64,000 nt of DNA from Ruegeria sp. R13_0 (GTDB lineage: Bacteria; Pseudomonadota; Alphaproteobacteria; Rhodobacterales; Rhodobacteraceae): the NCBI RefSeq assembly GCF_017743995.1, contig NZ_JAGHRB010000014.1, forward strand, positions 1 through 64,000. Reading direction: 5' to 3'. Shown here in pieces: positions 1-10,060 of the stretch. Position 1 is the first letter of the stretch; each line of letters opens with the position of its first letter. The notes beneath the pieces are model-generated. The model had not been told where the DNA came from, did not search any database, and was given only the letters and a program-made list of their open reading frames with translations. A program made the position numbers and the translations under genes.

Positions 1-280
<280 letters not shown>

Positions 281-395
281 TCCTCAGGCGCCCTTTTGCG
301 ATTTGGGGGACCCTTGGTCCCGTGGTTACATCTGCGCGCGCGAGATATTTGGTTCAAAGGGGAAAATCAAGCACATCCTGAGGGAAATGCGCCGA

Positions 396-986
396 TCACG
401 CTGGATTTTGCGTGAGCTCACTCGTTTCCAGCGGCTGGATCAGGTCCGGGCGCCGGTCAAACCAACCATTGTCGCTATGTTCTTCGGCCAACCACTCTTC
501 GACTCGGTCCGCAACCTTCAAGGCCAAACCGCTCATCTGCTCTTCTTTGGTGCGGGAGTGACCCGACCCCGCCAAAGCACTTTCGCCGGTCGTATCTTCC
601 AGAACCTGGAACTGCTTGCCTTTGGCGAGGAACTCTTTCTTTTTCACATCATAGACGTTGACCAGAACAATCGCCGTGCTTTTGGGATTGTAGATCACCG
701 GAATTCCCGGAGGCGCCAGCATGTAGCCTTCGAGGCTGATACCGATATCATATTCCTGTGCGCCCTCGTAGCGGCCCAGGCGGATATCGACCGCGTTCTG
801 GATTGCCTTGGTCCATTCATCCGGCGTCGCATCGCGAGAGACAGGTCCCTTCACCGCTTTGTCGGCAAACGCATAGTTTACGCGCAACTTGAATTCCCCC
901 AATGACTCGGGTTCTTCATAAACTTGCGTCTGCGTGCAGGCGCTCATCAGGGCAAGTCCAGTAATCAGGGTCAAAATGCGCAGCAT
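396..986 (-). CDS. Putative lipoprotein, function unknown
   Basis: A 196-residue protein with a short hydrophobic signal sequence and a lipobox-like end (ALMSAC), so Cys17 is the likely lipidation site; Met at the -3 position makes the box slightly atypical. The mature part is hydrophilic, with a segment (about 85-125) suggesting a beta-rich fold around PPGIPVIYNPKS and VNVYDVKKKEF. The pattern resembles small envelope lipoproteins of Rhodobacteraceae, but I do not recognise a named family. It lies between parC and tuf on the same strand, 97 bp after the parC stop and 115 bp before tuf. No catalytic motif is visible. Confidence 0.8.
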   Translation of the reverse strand: MLRILTLITGLALMSACTQTQVYEEPESLGEFKLRVNYAFADKAVKGPVSRDATPDEWTKAIQNAVDIRLGRYEGAQEYDIGISLEGYMLAPPGIPVIYNPKSTAIVLVNVYDVKKKEFLAKGKQFQVLEDTTGESALAGSGHSRTKEEQMSGLALKVADRVEEWLAEEHSDNGWFDRRPDLIQPLETSELTQNPA

Positions 987-1083
987 GATCTCGTCTCGAT
1001 AGGCCTGTTTTTCTTTGATCTAGCGCACCGATACGGCCTGTGCCAAGCCGTATCGGCGGATTTCGCCCGAAACCCTCGTAAGA

Positions 1084-3432
1084 TCACGAGAATTTATAGT
1101 CACGCGGGAAACCATAAGGGGGCTTTTTCCCGACGCTGGCGCGTTTGGCCAGCCATTGGGACATATCCGCCTCATGCCGGGTTTTGTCGCCGCCCATGGA
1201 CCACTTGAGCCCTTCCTCCCAGTTAAAGGTGGTGATGTCGGACAGTCCGCCATCCAGCTCCAACGTGCCCTGCCGGCCGCGCGCCATATTGTATTTCTGC
1301 AAACGCACGCCTTTGCCTCGGGTCATCTCTGGCAGTTCTTCGGTCGGGAAGACCAGGAACTTGCCGTTTTGTGAGACAACTGCGACGTGATCGCCCGCGA
1401 CGGGTTTACAGATCATCGCTGTCTCTTCGCCTTTGACGTTCAGCACCTGTTTCCCGTTGCGTGTCTGCGCCAGAACGTCATCCTCGGGCACCATAAAGCC
1501 GTTGCCTGCGTCGGAGGCCACAAGCAGCTTGCGCCCCGGCTTGTGGATCAGGATGTCGATGATCTGTGCCTCGTTCGGCAGATCGACCATCAGGCGGAGT
1601 GGCTCACCCATACCCCGCCCGCCGGGCAGGTTGGAGGCGCTGACGGTGTAGAACCGCCCGTTCGATGCGAACACCAGCAACCGATCCGTGGTTTCCGAAT
1701 GAAAGATGAACCGAGGGCCATCGCCATCTTTGAACTTCAATTCGCGCTTGAGGTCGATGTGACCGGTCATGGCCCGAATCCAGCCCATCTGAGAGCAGAC
1801 CACCGTGATCGGTTCACGGTCGATCATCGCCTCAAGCGGCACTTCCTCGACCTGTCCGGCCTCGGCGAACCTGGTACGGCGCGCGCCGCCTTCATAGTCT
1901 TTGCCGAAGGTTTTCTTGGTCTCTTTCAACTGCTCGGCGATCTTGGCCCATTGCAGAGCGGGGTCGGCCAGTAGGTCTTCGAGATTGGCGCGCTCCAGCA
2001 TCAACTCGTCGCGTTCGCGGACCAGTTCCATCTCTTCGAGACGACGCAGGCTGCGTAGGCGCATATTGAGGATGGCGTCGACCTGAACTTCAGACAACTC
2101 ACCCTCACCCGGTTTGGGTGTGATGTAGTCGGATTCATCTGTGGCGCGGACGTGGTCGATACCCCAATCCTCGCGCATCAGCGCGGCTTTGGGGTCGTCG
2201 TCGTAGCGAATGATGTCGATCACACGGTCGAGATTGAGGAAGGCGACGATAAAGCCCTCCAATACCTCCAGCCGATGGTCGATCTTCGCCATGCGGTGAC
2301 GCGAGCGGCGGATCAGAACCTCTTGCCGGTGATCGAGGAAGGCGCGCAGCACTTCCTTCATCGAGCAGACTTTAGGCGTCACACCGTCGATCAGCACGTT
2401 CATGTTCAGGCTGAACCGCACCTCTAGGTCCGAGTTGCGATAGAGCATGCCCATCAGCACCTCGGGGTCGACGTTTTTGGAACGCGGCTCGAGGATCAGA
2501 CGAATGTCATCAGCGGATTCGTCCCTTACATCTGCGAGGATAGGGATTTTCTTGGTTTGGATCAGTTCCGCGATCTTTTCGATCAGCTTGGACTTCTGGA
2601 CCTGATACGGGATCTCGGTGACGACGATCTGCCACTGGCCGCGGCCCAGATCCTCGACCTCGAACTTGCAGCGCAGGCGGAAGGACCCGCGCCCGGTGCG
2701 ATAGGATTGCGCGATGTTCTCGGGCGGCTCAACGATCACGCCACCGGTCGGGAAATCCGGGCCGGGCACATAGTTCAACAGAGTGTCGTCGCGCGCATCC
2801 GGCGTTTTGATCAGATGTAGACAAGCGTCGCAGAGTTCCGAGATATTGTGCGGCGGGATATTCGTCGCCATGCCCACGGCAATACCGCTGGCACCATTCG
2901 CCAATAGGTTCGGAAACTGCGCGGGCAGCACGACCGGTTCGGTCAGCGTCCCATCATAATTGTCGCGGAAATCAACAGCGTCTTCGTTCAAACCCTCAAG
3001 CAGCGCCTCGGCTACGATGGTCATCCGCGCTTCGGTGTATCGCGAAGCCGCCGGGTTATCACCATCGATATTGCCGAAATTCCCCTGCCCGTCGACCAGC
3101 GGGTAGCGGACGTTGAAGTCCTGCGCCAGACGCGCCATCGCGTCGTAAATCGCGGCGTCACCATGAGGGTGATAGTTACCCATCACATCACCCGAGATCT
3201 TCGCGGACTTCCGGAAACCTCCGGTTGCACTGAGTCGTAGTTCCCTCATCGCATAGAGGATTCGCCTGTGAACCGGTTTCAAACCGTCACGCGCATCCGG
3301 CAGCGCCCGATGCATGATGGTGGACAGCGCATAGGTCAGATAGCGCTCGCCAATTGCGCGGCGTAGCGGTTCGGCTACCTCGCCCCCATTGTCAGGGGCC
3401 TCCATGTTGGGGTCGTCGATCGTATCGTTCAT
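1084..3432 (-). CDS. parC: DNA topoisomerase IV subunit A
   Basis: This 782-residue protein is the DNA-cleaving subunit of topoisomerase IV, which decatenates daughter chromosomes together with ParE. The N-terminal winged-helix region contains the active-site tyrosine (Tyr132 in [10 protein letters not shown]), the quinolone-binding loop [13 protein letters not shown] (about 86-97), then the tower and coiled-coil domain and a C-terminal beta-pinwheel. The open frame extends 68 codons upstream to 3636, but the conserved protein begins at the ATG at 3432; the extension has no family resemblance and would overlap the divergent gene. The start has no clear ribosome-binding site. The quinolone loop has Ala93 and Asp97 where E. 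coli ParC has Ser80 and Glu84. GyrA is the alternative, but the length and sequence fit ParC better. Confidence 0.93.
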   Translation of the reverse strand: MNDTIDDPNMEAPDNGGEVAEPLRRAIGERYLTYALSTIMHRALPDARDGLKPVHRRILYAMRELRLSATGGFRKSAKISGDVMGNYHPHGDAAIYDAMARLAQDFNVRYPLVDGQGNFGNIDGDNPAASRYTEARMTIVAEALLEGLNEDAVDFRDNYDGTLTEPVVLPAQFPNLLANGASGIAVGMATNIPPHNISELCDACLHLIKTPDARDDTLLNYVPGPDFPTGGVIVEPPENIAQSYRTGRGSFRLRCKFEVEDLGRGQWQIVVTEIPYQVQKSKLIEKIAELIQTKKIPILADVRDESADDIRLILEPRSKNVDPEVLMGMLYRNSDLEVRFSLNMNVLIDGVTPKVCSMKEVLRAFLDHRQEVLIRRSRHRMAKIDHRLEVLEGFIVAFLNLDRVIDIIRYDDDPKAALMREDWGIDHVRATDESDYITPKPGEGELSEVQVDAILNMRLRSLRRLEEMELVRERDELMLERANLEDLLADPALQWAKIAEQLKETKKTFGKDYEGGARRTRFAEAGQVEEVPLEAMIDREPITVVCSQMGWIRAMTGHIDLKRELKFKDGDGPRFIFHSETTDRLLVFASNGRFYTVSASNLPGGRGMGEPLRLMVDLPNEAQIIDILIHKPGRKLLVASDAGNGFMVPEDDVLAQTRNGKQVLNVKGEETAMICKPVAGDHVAVVSQNGKFLVFPTEELPEMTRGKGVRLQKYNMARGRQGTLELDGGLSDITTFNWEEGLKWSMGGDKTRHEADMSQWLAKRASVGKKPPYGFPRDYKFS

Positions 3433-3634
3433 ATATAATGTGATACGACGCAAGCGCGGCTTGGTAAAGCAACCAAGACTTATTTTACTGGGGACAAGTC
3501 GCGCTTTTTGCAACAGGGGGAGGCAACCCACGGATTTCCCCCATTTTTCGACTCCCGCCTCGAAATATGCTATGCTTTCATGAATTAAACTGCTGCCAAT
3601 TCTTGTATTTACGATTTCTTCGGGGGGAAGCGTC

Positions 3635-4261
3635 ATGACGCGCCTGATACTTGTTACTTTTGCCGCCCTTGGCTGGGCCTTCTACGTCATGAGCGGAGGC
3701 CCCGATTTCGAGCCGCGCGGCCTGCGCAGTGACAATCCGCAGCGCATGGCGGCCACGTTCGAACCTGCACCCAAGGCGACGCCTCCGGCTGCCGCACCGG
3801 TTGAGGAGTTGGTGACCCGCGCCGCAGCTCAACCCATCCCGGTGATCGAGCCTATTGCAGAACCCGAGCCTGTTCTGGGAGAGGAAGAGACCAAGGCGCT
3901 TCTGTCTCAGGTTGCAGCTGGATTGCAGGCGAATCCGTCCCTGTTCGAAGATCAGGATGTCACGCTGACGCTGGCCTCGCTGGAAGGCGGCGTGACGGCG
4001 TTGCAGCAAGTCGCAACCGACGCAGAACCCGCCGTCGCCCCTGTCGCGGAACCCGAAAAGGACATCCGCGAAATCTCTGGCACCCGCGTGAACATGCGCG
4101 ATGGTCCGGGCACGATCTATCCCATCATCGGCAAGGCCACGATCGGACAACGGGTCGAGGTCCTGAGCGATTCCGGCACCGGCTGGCTACGCACACGCGT
4201 GTTTCCCGGGCAACAGGTCGGATGGATTTCGGCGTCACTGGTCCGCAAAACCGCAAACTGA
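3635..4261 (+). CDS. Exported SH3-domain protein
   Basis: A 208-residue protein with an N-terminal hydrophobic segment (residues 1-20) that is either a signal anchor or an uncleaved signal peptide. A Pro/Ala/Glu-rich linker follows (about 40-140). The C-terminal bacterial SH3 domain (about 145-205) carries [30 protein letters not shown] and GWISASLV, the typical SH3_3 repeats. Such domains usually bind peptidoglycan or periplasmic partners; the partner here is unknown. A strong ggggggaag ribosome-binding site sits just before the ATG. The gene is divergent from parC, with about 200 bp between the starts that must hold both promoters. Confidence 0.88.
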   Translation: MTRLILVTFAALGWAFYVMSGGPDFEPRGLRSDNPQRMAATFEPAPKATPPAAAPVEELVTRAAAQPIPVIEPIAEPEPVLGEEETKALLSQVAAGLQANPSLFEDQDVTLTLASLEGGVTALQQVATDAEPAVAPVAEPEKDIREISGTRVNMRDGPGTIYPIIGKATIGQRVEVLSDSGTGWLRTRVFPGQQVGWISASLVRKTAN

Positions 4262-4330
4262 CGTCCGGGCGTCATTGCCCTGTTTCCTCTCGCGCCCTAG
4301 GTGTTGGGGACGTTGAGGTTCGGGGCCATC

Positions 4331-5158
4331 ATGCAGAAATCAATTCTTATTACCGGCTGTTCGTCCGGCATCGGTCTGGATGCAGCACACGGTATGCGCG
4401 CACGCGGTTGGCGCGTCTTTGCCTCGTGCCGCCAGCAACAGGATTGCGACAGGCTACGCGCGCAGGGATTTGAAAGCCCGCGAATCGACTATCAGGACAC
4501 AGACAGCATCAGCGCCGGACTGGCCGAAGTTCTTGAGGCCAACGGAGGCACCTTGGACGCGCTGTTCAACAACGGAGCGCACGGGTTGCCCGGCGCGGTC
4601 GAAGATGTGCCGACCGACGGTTTGCGGTTTATCTTCGAATCAAATGTCTTCGGCTGGCATGAATTGACGCGGCAGGTCATTCCCGTCATGCGCGAACAGG
4701 GTCATGGGCGCATTGTCCAGAACTCCTCAGTTCTGGGGCTGGTCGCGTTTCCTTGGCGCGGTGCTTATGTCGCCACCAAATACGCGATCGAAGGCTTGAC
4801 CGACACGATGCGCCTGGAACTGCGCGGCAGCGGCGTCAAGGTCATCCTGATCGAACCCGGTCCGATCACGTCGAAAATCCGCGAAAAGGCGATTCCGGTG
4901 TTCGAGCGGTTCGTGGATTGGGAGAACTCGGTCCTGCGTGACAGGTATGAGGCATCGTTGCTGAAACGGCTCTACGAAAGCTCGGGGCCTGACAGGTTCG
5001 AACTGCCGGCCTCGGCGGTGACCGACAAGCTAGCCTATGCGGTCGAAGCGAAACGGCCCAAGGCGCGCTACTACGTGACGACTCCGACCTATATTGCGGG
5101 CTATTTGCGGCGAATTCTGCCAACAAAAGCCATCGACCGAATCCTGTCAGACATCTGA
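4331..5158 (+). CDS. Short-chain dehydrogenase/reductase (SDR)
   Basis: A 275-residue classical SDR with the nucleotide-binding motif TGCSSGIG at about 8-15, the NNGA motif near residue 80, a catalytic serine in NSSVLG and the YVATK active-site pair. Classical SDRs use NAD(P)H to reduce or oxidise alcohols and carbonyls; the substrate cannot be read from the sequence. The ATG at 4331 is chosen over an in-frame ATG at 4301 because the Rossmann strand starts directly after it and homologues of this type begin near that point. It follows the SH3 gene by 69 bp and may be transcribed with it. The C-terminal extension after residue 190 is typical of the family branch that acts on larger substrates. 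Confidence 0.88.
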   Translation: MQKSILITGCSSGIGLDAAHGMRARGWRVFASCRQQQDCDRLRAQGFESPRIDYQDTDSISAGLAEVLEANGGTLDALFNNGAHGLPGAVEDVPTDGLRFIFESNVFGWHELTRQVIPVMREQGHGRIVQNSSVLGLVAFPWRGAYVATKYAIEGLTDTMRLELRGSGVKVILIEPGPITSKIREKAIPVFERFVDWENSVLRDRYEASLLKRLYESSGPDRFELPASAVTDKLAYAVEAKRPKARYYVTTPTYIAGYLRRILPTKAIDRILSDI

Positions 5159-5237
5159 GGCAAAATTTCCCGTTCGCTTTTGGCACTGCAGGCGCTAGAT
5201 CAGGCGCACACAAAGAAAAAGCGGACGGTGACTGACG

Positions 5238-5438
5238 ATGGACCCTTTGATGGTCGTTTTGCTCTTGGCGATGGCGGCGGTTGTCGTCGTGCTGACCCTT
5301 GGAATCGCAAATTTCGGTAAAAGCGGCATGGATGCCGCCAAGAAAAGCAACAAGATGATGCGCCTGCGCATCCTCTTTCAATTCATTGCCGTAGTACTGA
5401 TTGTGCTTTACGTCTTCCTGCGCGGACAAGGAGTTTGA
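5238..5438 (+). CDS. Small twin-transmembrane HIG1-type protein
   Basis: A 66-residue protein with two hydrophobic helices (about 3-24 and 45-62) joined by a basic, Lys-rich loop (KSGMDAAKKSNKMMRLR). The layout matches the HIG1/HIG_1_N family, whose mitochondrial members associate with respiratory complexes; a bacterial role is not established. Its stop codon lies two bases before the ATG of the adenosyltransferase gene, and the ribosome-binding site for that gene lies inside its last codons, so the two are probably translationally coupled. Confidence 0.85.
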   Translation: MDPLMVVLLLAMAAVVVVLTLGIANFGKSGMDAAKKSNKMMRLRILFQFIAVVLIVLYVFLRGQGV

Positions 5439-5440
5439 AG

Positions 5441-6013
5441 ATGGTCGTTCTGAACAAGATCTACACGCGCACAGGCGATGACGGAAAAACCGCTTTGGGC
5501 AATGGCGAGCGGGTTGCGAAATACTCGGGCCGCGTGGCCGCATATGGCACGGTAGATGAGCTGAACGCCTTTGTCGGTGTTGCCAGGACCGAAGCCGAGG
5601 GCGAAACTGACGCCGCGCTGGCCCGCATTCAAAACGACCTGTTCGATCTGGGGGCTGATTTTTGCCGCCCCGACATGGAAAAGGACGCCGAGGCCGACTA
5701 CCCACCGCTGCGCATCGCGCCTGCTCAGATCGATCGGCTCGAGGCTGAAATCGACGCGATGAATGCTGATCTTGAACCGCTGCGCAGCTTCATCCTGCCC
5801 GGCGGCTCGGCTTTGGCGGCGCATTTGCATGTCTGCCGCACCGTCTCACGCCGGGCTGAGCGTCTGGCAGTTGAGCTTACCAATATGGAGCCTGTCAACG
5901 AGGTCGCGGTTAAATATCTGAACCGTCTGAGTGATTGGTTCTTCGTCGCCGCCCGCTGCGCCAACAACAGCGGCAAGGATGATGTCTTGTGGGTTCCGGG
6001 CGCGAACCGCTGA
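5441..6013 (+). CDS. ATP:cob(I)alamin adenosyltransferase, PduO type
   Basis: This 190-residue enzyme transfers the adenosyl group of ATP to cob(I)alamin to make coenzyme B12. The PduO signature is complete: YTRTGDDGKT at 8-17, GTVDELNAFVG at 36-46, FILPGGS near 120, CRTVSRRAERL and YLNRLSDWFF toward the C-terminus. The ATG at 5441 is preferred over a TTG at 5435 because aaggag lies at a good distance. It likely supplies cofactor to B12-dependent mutases such as those of the ethylmalonyl-CoA pathway, part of which is suggested elsewhere in the window. The last four codons form the start of a 79-bp tandem repeat. Confidence 0.94.
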   Translation: MVVLNKIYTRTGDDGKTALGNGERVAKYSGRVAAYGTVDELNAFVGVARTEAEGETDAALARIQNDLFDLGADFCRPDMEKDAEADYPPLRIAPAQIDRLEAEIDAMNADLEPLRSFILPGGSALAAHLHVCRTVSRRAERLAVELTNMEPVNEVAVKYLNRLSDWFFVAARCANNSGKDDVLWVPGANR

Positions 6014-6159
6014 AAGCGGCGGGACGTCCACTGGACGCTATGGCAACCGGAAGGACAAAGTCCCGGCCCGCAGGGCGGGAGCGAACCGCTGAAAGCAGCG
6101 GAACGTCAAGTGGACGTCCCGGCGACCAGAAGGGCGGAGCCCCAGCCCGAAGGGTGGGC
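6002..6159. repeat. 79-bp tandem repeat, two hairpin-rich copies
   Basis: Copy one (6002-6080) and copy two (6081-6159) both begin gcgaaccgctgaaagc and align over about 79 bases with roughly three quarters identity. Each copy contains successive small hairpins: ccgctg-aaag-c(a/g)gcgg, then an acgtc/gacgt-type palindrome, then a GC-rich cccg-caggg or cccgaaggg stem. The first copy includes the last codons and stop of the adenosyltransferase gene. The secondary structure is kept although the sequence has drifted, which suggests an RNA or palindromic mobile unit. No coding role is apparent. Confidence 0.75.
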
Positions 6160-6436
6160 GCAAAGCGTCGTATACTCGGCGCACCGCTAACCAAAACATT
6201 CAGTCGTCTTGGTTCAGCTGGGCGTGTTGGCCACCGGCAACCAAATCCCATCATCGACGGCTAACCGTCAAAAACTCTGCTCCCTATTCGTCAAAAAACA
6301 CAAAACGCGACGTCTCAAGCCCATGACGTGACGATTTTGCTCTGTTGTCGATGAGATTGAGGCGCTATCTAGTCCCGCGAGAGCATTGGTGGAGTCGCGA
6401 CGCGGCTTGCCGTTTTTGTAAGGAGCGAACGCAAAA
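6160..6436 (+). promoter_or_regulatory. Leader region of etfB
   Basis: This stretch completes a gene-free interval of 423 bp that starts after 6013. Beyond the tandem repeat it is relatively AT-rich (tcaaaaaacacaaaacg around 6291-6307), as expected for a promoter. A clear ribosome-binding site aaggag at 6420-6425 precedes the etfB ATG. I could not assign a confident -35/-10 pair or an operator, and I see no gene in it. Confidence 0.5.
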
Positions 6437-7195
6437 ATGAAGGTACTTGTGCCTGTCAAGCGCGTGATTGACTACAACGTTAAGGTCCGTGTTAAGGCGG
6501 ATGGCAGCGGTGTTGATCTCGCCAATGTAAAGATGTCGATGAACCCGTTCGACGAGATTGCAGTTGAAGAGGCGATCCGCCTGAAAGAAGCAGGCAAGGC
6601 TGACGAAGTCGTTGCTGTTTCGATCGGCGTGAAGCAGGCGCAGGAAACACTGCGGACTGCTCTGGCCATGGGCGCCGACCGCGCGATCCTGGTTGTGGCT
6701 GCGGATGACGTCCACACGGATATCGAGCCTCTGGCCGTTGCGAAAATCCTGGCCAAAGTGGTCGAGGAAGAGCAGCCCGGCATCGTTCTGGCGGGCAAGC
6801 AGGCGATCGACAACGACATGAACGCCACCGGCCAGATGCTATCGGCCCTGCTGGGCTGGAGCCAAGGCACCTTCGCGTCCGAGCTGGACATCGAAGGCGA
6901 CACCGCCAAGATCACCCGTGAGGTTGACGGCGGTCTGCAGACCATCAACGTCAAGATGCCGACCATCGTGACCGTTGACCTGCGCCTGAACGAGCCGCGT
7001 TATGCGTCTCTGCCGAACATCATGAAGGCGAAGAAAAAGCCGCTGGATGAGAAAACCGCTGCCGATTACGGCGTCGACGTCACTCCGCGTCTGGAAATCG
7101 TCAAAACCGATGAGCCGCCGGCCCGTGCCGCTGGTATCGTCGTCGGCTCGGTTGATGAGCTGGTCTCGAAACTCAAAGAAGCGGGGGCTGTGTAA
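6437..7195 (+). CDS. etfB: Electron transfer flavoprotein beta subunit
   Basis: This 252-residue protein is the AMP-binding subunit of the ETF heterodimer, which accepts electrons from acyl-CoA dehydrogenases and passes them to ETF-ubiquinone oxidoreductase. Family features are the N-terminal [16 protein letters not shown], the [16 protein letters not shown] segment (about 36-51), [25 protein letters not shown] (about 121-135) and a Lys-rich MKAKKKPLD near 200. The length is normal. Its stop overlaps the etfA start by one base (TAATG), so the two are co-translated. The methylsuccinyl-CoA dehydrogenase in this window is a likely electron donor. Confidence 0.97.
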   Translation: MKVLVPVKRVIDYNVKVRVKADGSGVDLANVKMSMNPFDEIAVEEAIRLKEAGKADEVVAVSIGVKQAQETLRTALAMGADRAILVVAADDVHTDIEPLAVAKILAKVVEEEQPGIVLAGKQAIDNDMNATGQMLSALLGWSQGTFASELDIEGDTAKITREVDGGLQTINVKMPTIVTVDLRLNEPRYASLPNIMKAKKKPLDEKTAADYGVDVTPRLEIVKTDEPPARAAGIVVGSVDELVSKLKEAGAV

Positions 7196-8124
7196 TGGCT
7201 GTACTTCTGCTTGCCGAAGTCAACAATGGCGAACTGTCGCTGGACGCCACCGCCAAGGCCGTGTCCGCTGCGAAATCGCTGGGTGATGTGACCGTTCTGA
7301 CCGCGGGTGGTTCTGCCGCTGCTGCCGGTGAGGCTGCCGCCAAGATCGACGGCGTGTCCAAGGTTCTGGTTGCTGAAGACGAGTCGCTGGGCCACCGCCT
7401 GGCTGAATCGACCGCAGCACTGATCGTAGGTCTGGCCGATGGCTATGAGCACATCGTTGCCCCTGCCACCACCGACGCCAAGAACGTCATGCCGCGCGTT
7501 GCTGCGCTGCTGGACGTGATGGTGATCTCGGACGCGTCCGGCGTGGTTGACGGCTCGACCTTCGAGCGTCCGATCTATGCAGGCAACGCGATCCAGACCG
7601 TCAAGTCGAACGACGCCAAGAAAGTCGTCACCTTCCGCACCGCTTCCTTTGATGCGGCAGGCGAAGGCGGTTCGGCTGCGGTTGAGACCATCTCGGTTGG
7701 CGAAAACCCCGGCCTGTCGTCCTGGGTTGAGGACAAGGTTGCCGAGAGCGACCGTCCCGAGTTGACCTCGGCTGGTGTTGTTGTTTCGGGTGGCCGTGGT
7801 GTCGGCTCGGAAGAGGACTTCAAACTGATCGAAACCCTGGCCGACAGGCTGGGCGCTGCTGTTGGCGCGTCGCGTGCTGCTGTTGACTCTGGCTATGCCC
7901 CGAACGATTGGCAGGTGGGTCAGACCGGTAAGGTCGTTGCACCGGACCTGTATGTCGCTGTCGGCATCTCGGGCGCGATCCAGCACTTGGCGGGTATGAA
8001 AGACTCGAAGGTCATCGTTGCGATCAACAAAGACGAAGAAGCGCCGATCTTCCAGGTTGCCGACTTCGGTCTGGTTGCCGACCTGTTCCAGGCCGTGCCG
8101 GAACTGACCGAGAAACTCGGCTGA
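7195..8124 (+). CDS. etfA: Electron transfer flavoprotein alpha subunit
   Basis: This 309-residue protein is the FAD-binding ETF subunit. The N-terminal half carries [16 protein letters not shown] (about 84-99). The C-terminal FAD domain shows SGGRGVGS (about 198-205), [33 protein letters not shown] and [11 protein letters not shown], which are the classic ETF-alpha signatures. It is coupled to etfB by the TAATG overlap and ends just before a strong terminator, so etfBA is likely a two-gene unit. Soluble, cytoplasmic. Confidence 0.97.
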   Translation: MAVLLLAEVNNGELSLDATAKAVSAAKSLGDVTVLTAGGSAAAAGEAAAKIDGVSKVLVAEDESLGHRLAESTAALIVGLADGYEHIVAPATTDAKNVMPRVAALLDVMVISDASGVVDGSTFERPIYAGNAIQTVKSNDAKKVVTFRTASFDAAGEGGSAAVETISVGENPGLSSWVEDKVAESDRPELTSAGVVVSGGRGVGSEEDFKLIETLADRLGAAVGASRAAVDSGYAPNDWQVGQTGKVVAPDLYVAVGISGAIQHLAGMKDSKVIVAINKDEEAPIFQVADFGLVADLFQAVPELTEKLG

Positions 8125-8157
8125 TCGAACCAAGCGGTTGCTTGGAAAACCATTGTA

Positions 8158-8185
8158 AGGCCCGCCCCCTCGGCGGGCCTTTTTC
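8158..8185 (+). terminator. Rho-independent terminator after etfA
   Basis: A perfect 9-bp stem (aggcccgcc / ggcgggcct, loop ccctc) is followed by a T-run, 33 bases after the etfA stop. It closes the etfBA unit. The T-run touches the 3' end of the convergent DUF6473 gene. Confidence 0.92.
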
Positions 8186-9011
8186 AATGCAAATCACGGA
8201 TCGATCGGAAAAGAGTTTCTGCGATCCGACGATGGGTCGCCGGGCCGATCATATGTTCGGCCATAGGCTGCTGAAGGGTCCCGAACAGCATATCCTCCAA
8301 CTCATCCGATTCGCCGGAGATCCGGACTGACATCGAAACGACATCCGCACTGTACGGCCTCAGTGCTTCCATCATCTCGGTATCAACAAAGACGGGTTCA
8401 CAGCCCAGCGGCACGGCAACCTCATGGGCGATCTCGCCATCGACCTGCAGGTTCAGCAAAACGACCGGAGGCCGGATCCCCTGTAGAAAAGCGCCAAGCG
8501 CCTCGACCCACTTTTTGCGAAGTTCGTGTGTGACGATTTCGAAGCGTGCGTCCGAATAGGAATGCAACAGCCCCATCAAGTGTCGTACGAAATGGACGTC
8601 CGTAAAATCCACCTCAGGGTAGAGCGTCAGCAGGTCCGGCGTTGGCGATAAAAACCGGTCATTGCGGCGCGGATGCACCCGGTAGAAGCGATTCGATTGT
8701 CCCAGCGCCCCCGGCAATTGCAGCACGCAAAGATCGGACTCATTCGCCAGTTTAACCAAGGTGGAATCGCCGCACAGCGCCTCAACCCCACAAAGAAGAC
8801 TGCCGAAGTTGACGCATTTACGGTCCAGTAGACCTTCGAGAATCGCGACATAGGGGCGTTCGACGAAGCGACCAAAGGTCTCGTCCCCTCCGATGCAGGC
8901 CAAATAGGACCCGTCCAACGCACGTGACGGCCCCCGGAATCGCAGTTTTGACGCCCCATACTGACAGATACTGTCTTCGGGCACAGCTGCGCCCGTTTGA
9001 TGATAGCTCAT
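8184..9011 (-). CDS. DUF6473-type protein
   Basis: A 275-residue cytoplasmic protein without signal peptide or membrane segment. It begins [20 protein letters not shown] and has the motifs [29 protein letters not shown] and [10 protein letters not shown], which I recognise from the DUF6473 family common in Rhodobacteraceae. Its function is unknown; the early part ([18 protein letters not shown]) could be a GDSL/SGNH-like fold, but that is a guess. The ATG at 9011 is preferred to the open-frame start at 9161, because the conserved sequence begins there and the longer form would fill the promoter region shared with the divergent dehydrogenase gene. Confidence 0.8.
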   Translation of the reverse strand: MSYHQTGAAVPEDSICQYGASKLRFRGPSRALDGSYLACIGGDETFGRFVERPYVAILEGLLDRKCVNFGSLLCGVEALCGDSTLVKLANESDLCVLQLPGALGQSNRFYRVHPRRNDRFLSPTPDLLTLYPEVDFTDVHFVRHLMGLLHSYSDARFEIVTHELRKKWVEALGAFLQGIRPPVVLLNLQVDGEIAHEVAVPLGCEPVFVDTEMMEALRPYSADVVSMSVRISGESDELEDMLFGTLQQPMAEHMIGPATHRRIAETLFRSIRDLH

Positions 9012-9184
9012 ATCACTCACCCAATTTTTCACCCGGTTGCCATCTTGCCGTCGCAAGTCTTGCGAAATTGCTAATGCGCGGATTTGAGGCAAATTTGACC
9101 GGTCTGCGGACCTCTGATGCCTCTTGCCGCCCGCCCCAAACTGCCGGTAATGTCGCCGCAAGCTGAGAGCAGAGGCACCAGAGC

Positions 9185-10060
9185 ATGGAAATCAAATCGG
9201 TCGGAGTGATTGGCGCAGGCCAGATGGGCAACGGGATCGCGCATGTTCTGGCGTTGGCGGGCTATGACGTGTTGGTCAATGACGTCAACAAGGACGCGCT
9301 GGACAATGCCGTAAAGACGATAGAAGGCAATCTGGCGCGTCAGGCCTCACGCGGGAAGATCTCGGACGAGGCTGTGCAAGCCGCTTTGGGGCGGATCACA
9401 GCGACACTGGAGCTGCCGCGTCTGGGCCAGACCGATCTGGTGATCGAGGCCGCGACCGAGCGTGAGACGATCAAACAGGCGATCTTTGAGGATCTGCAAC
9501 CGCATTTGCTGCCCCATACAATCCTGACATCGAACACATCCTCGATCTCGATCACACGTCTGGCAAGCCGGACTGACCGGCCCGAGCGGTTCATGGGGTT
9601 CCACTTCATGAACCCGGTGCCCGTCATGCAGCTTGTCGAGCTGATCCGGGGAATTGCCACGGACGAAGAGACCTACAACGCCTGTAAGGCCGTGGTCGAT
9701 AAACTGGGTAAAACCGCTGCCAGCGCTGAGGATTTTCCGGCCTTCATCGTGAACCGTATCCTGATGCCGATGATCAACGAGGCGGTCTATACGCTCTATG
9801 AAGGTGTGGGGAGTGTTCAATCCATCGACCAGTCGATGAAGCTGGGCGCCAATCATCCTATGGGGCCACTGGAACTGGCCGATTTCATCGGGCTCGACAC
9901 CTGTCTGGCGATCATGAACGTGTTGCATGATGGGCTGGCGGATACCAAGTATCGCCCCTGTCCGCTGCTGACGAAATATGTCGAGGCCGGTTGGCTGGGG
10001 CGCAAGACCCAGCGTGGATTCTACGACTATCGTGGCGAAGTGCCTGTTCCGACGCGCTAA
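9185..10060 (+). CDS. hbdA: 3-hydroxybutyryl-CoA dehydrogenase
   Basis: This 291-residue NAD(P)-dependent enzyme interconverts acetoacetyl-CoA and 3-hydroxybutyryl-CoA. The N-terminal Rossmann motif GAGQMGNG lies at 10-17; the active site shows SNTSS at 116-120, the catalytic His140 in GFHFMNPVPVM and Glu152 in QLVELIRG; the C-terminal helical domain has FIVNRILMPMINEA, GANHPMGPLELADFIGLD and the closing GRKTQRGFYDY. It is full length for the single-domain form, not the fused FadB type. It is divergent from the DUF6473 gene and close to etfBA, which fits short-chain acyl-CoA metabolism. Confidence 0.95.
   Translation: MEIKSVGVIGAGQMGNGIAHVLALAGYDVLVNDVNKDALDNAVKTIEGNLARQASRGKISDEAVQAALGRITATLELPRLGQTDLVIEAATERETIKQAIFEDLQPHLLPHTILTSNTSSISITRLASRTDRPERFMGFHFMNPVPVMQLVELIRGIATDEETYNACKAVVDKLGKTAASAEDFPAFIVNRILMPMINEAVYTLYEGVGSVQSIDQSMKLGANHPMGPLELADFIGLDTCLAIMNVLHDGLADTKYRPCPLLTKYVEAGWLGRKTQRGFYDYRGEVPVPTR

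Noticed and set aside
3433-3636. 68-codon N-terminal extension of parC
   Set aside because: The conserved protein starts at 3432, and the extension would run into the start of the divergent SH3 gene.
5989-6264. A 91-codon frame across the tandem repeat
   Set aside because: It is Arg/Gly-rich, produced by the repeat, has no ribosome-binding site, and overlaps the adenosyltransferase gene.
7066-8187. A 373-codon open frame antisense to etfA
   Set aside because: etfA is intact and well supported; the antisense frame has low-complexity Arg-rich sequence and no start signal.
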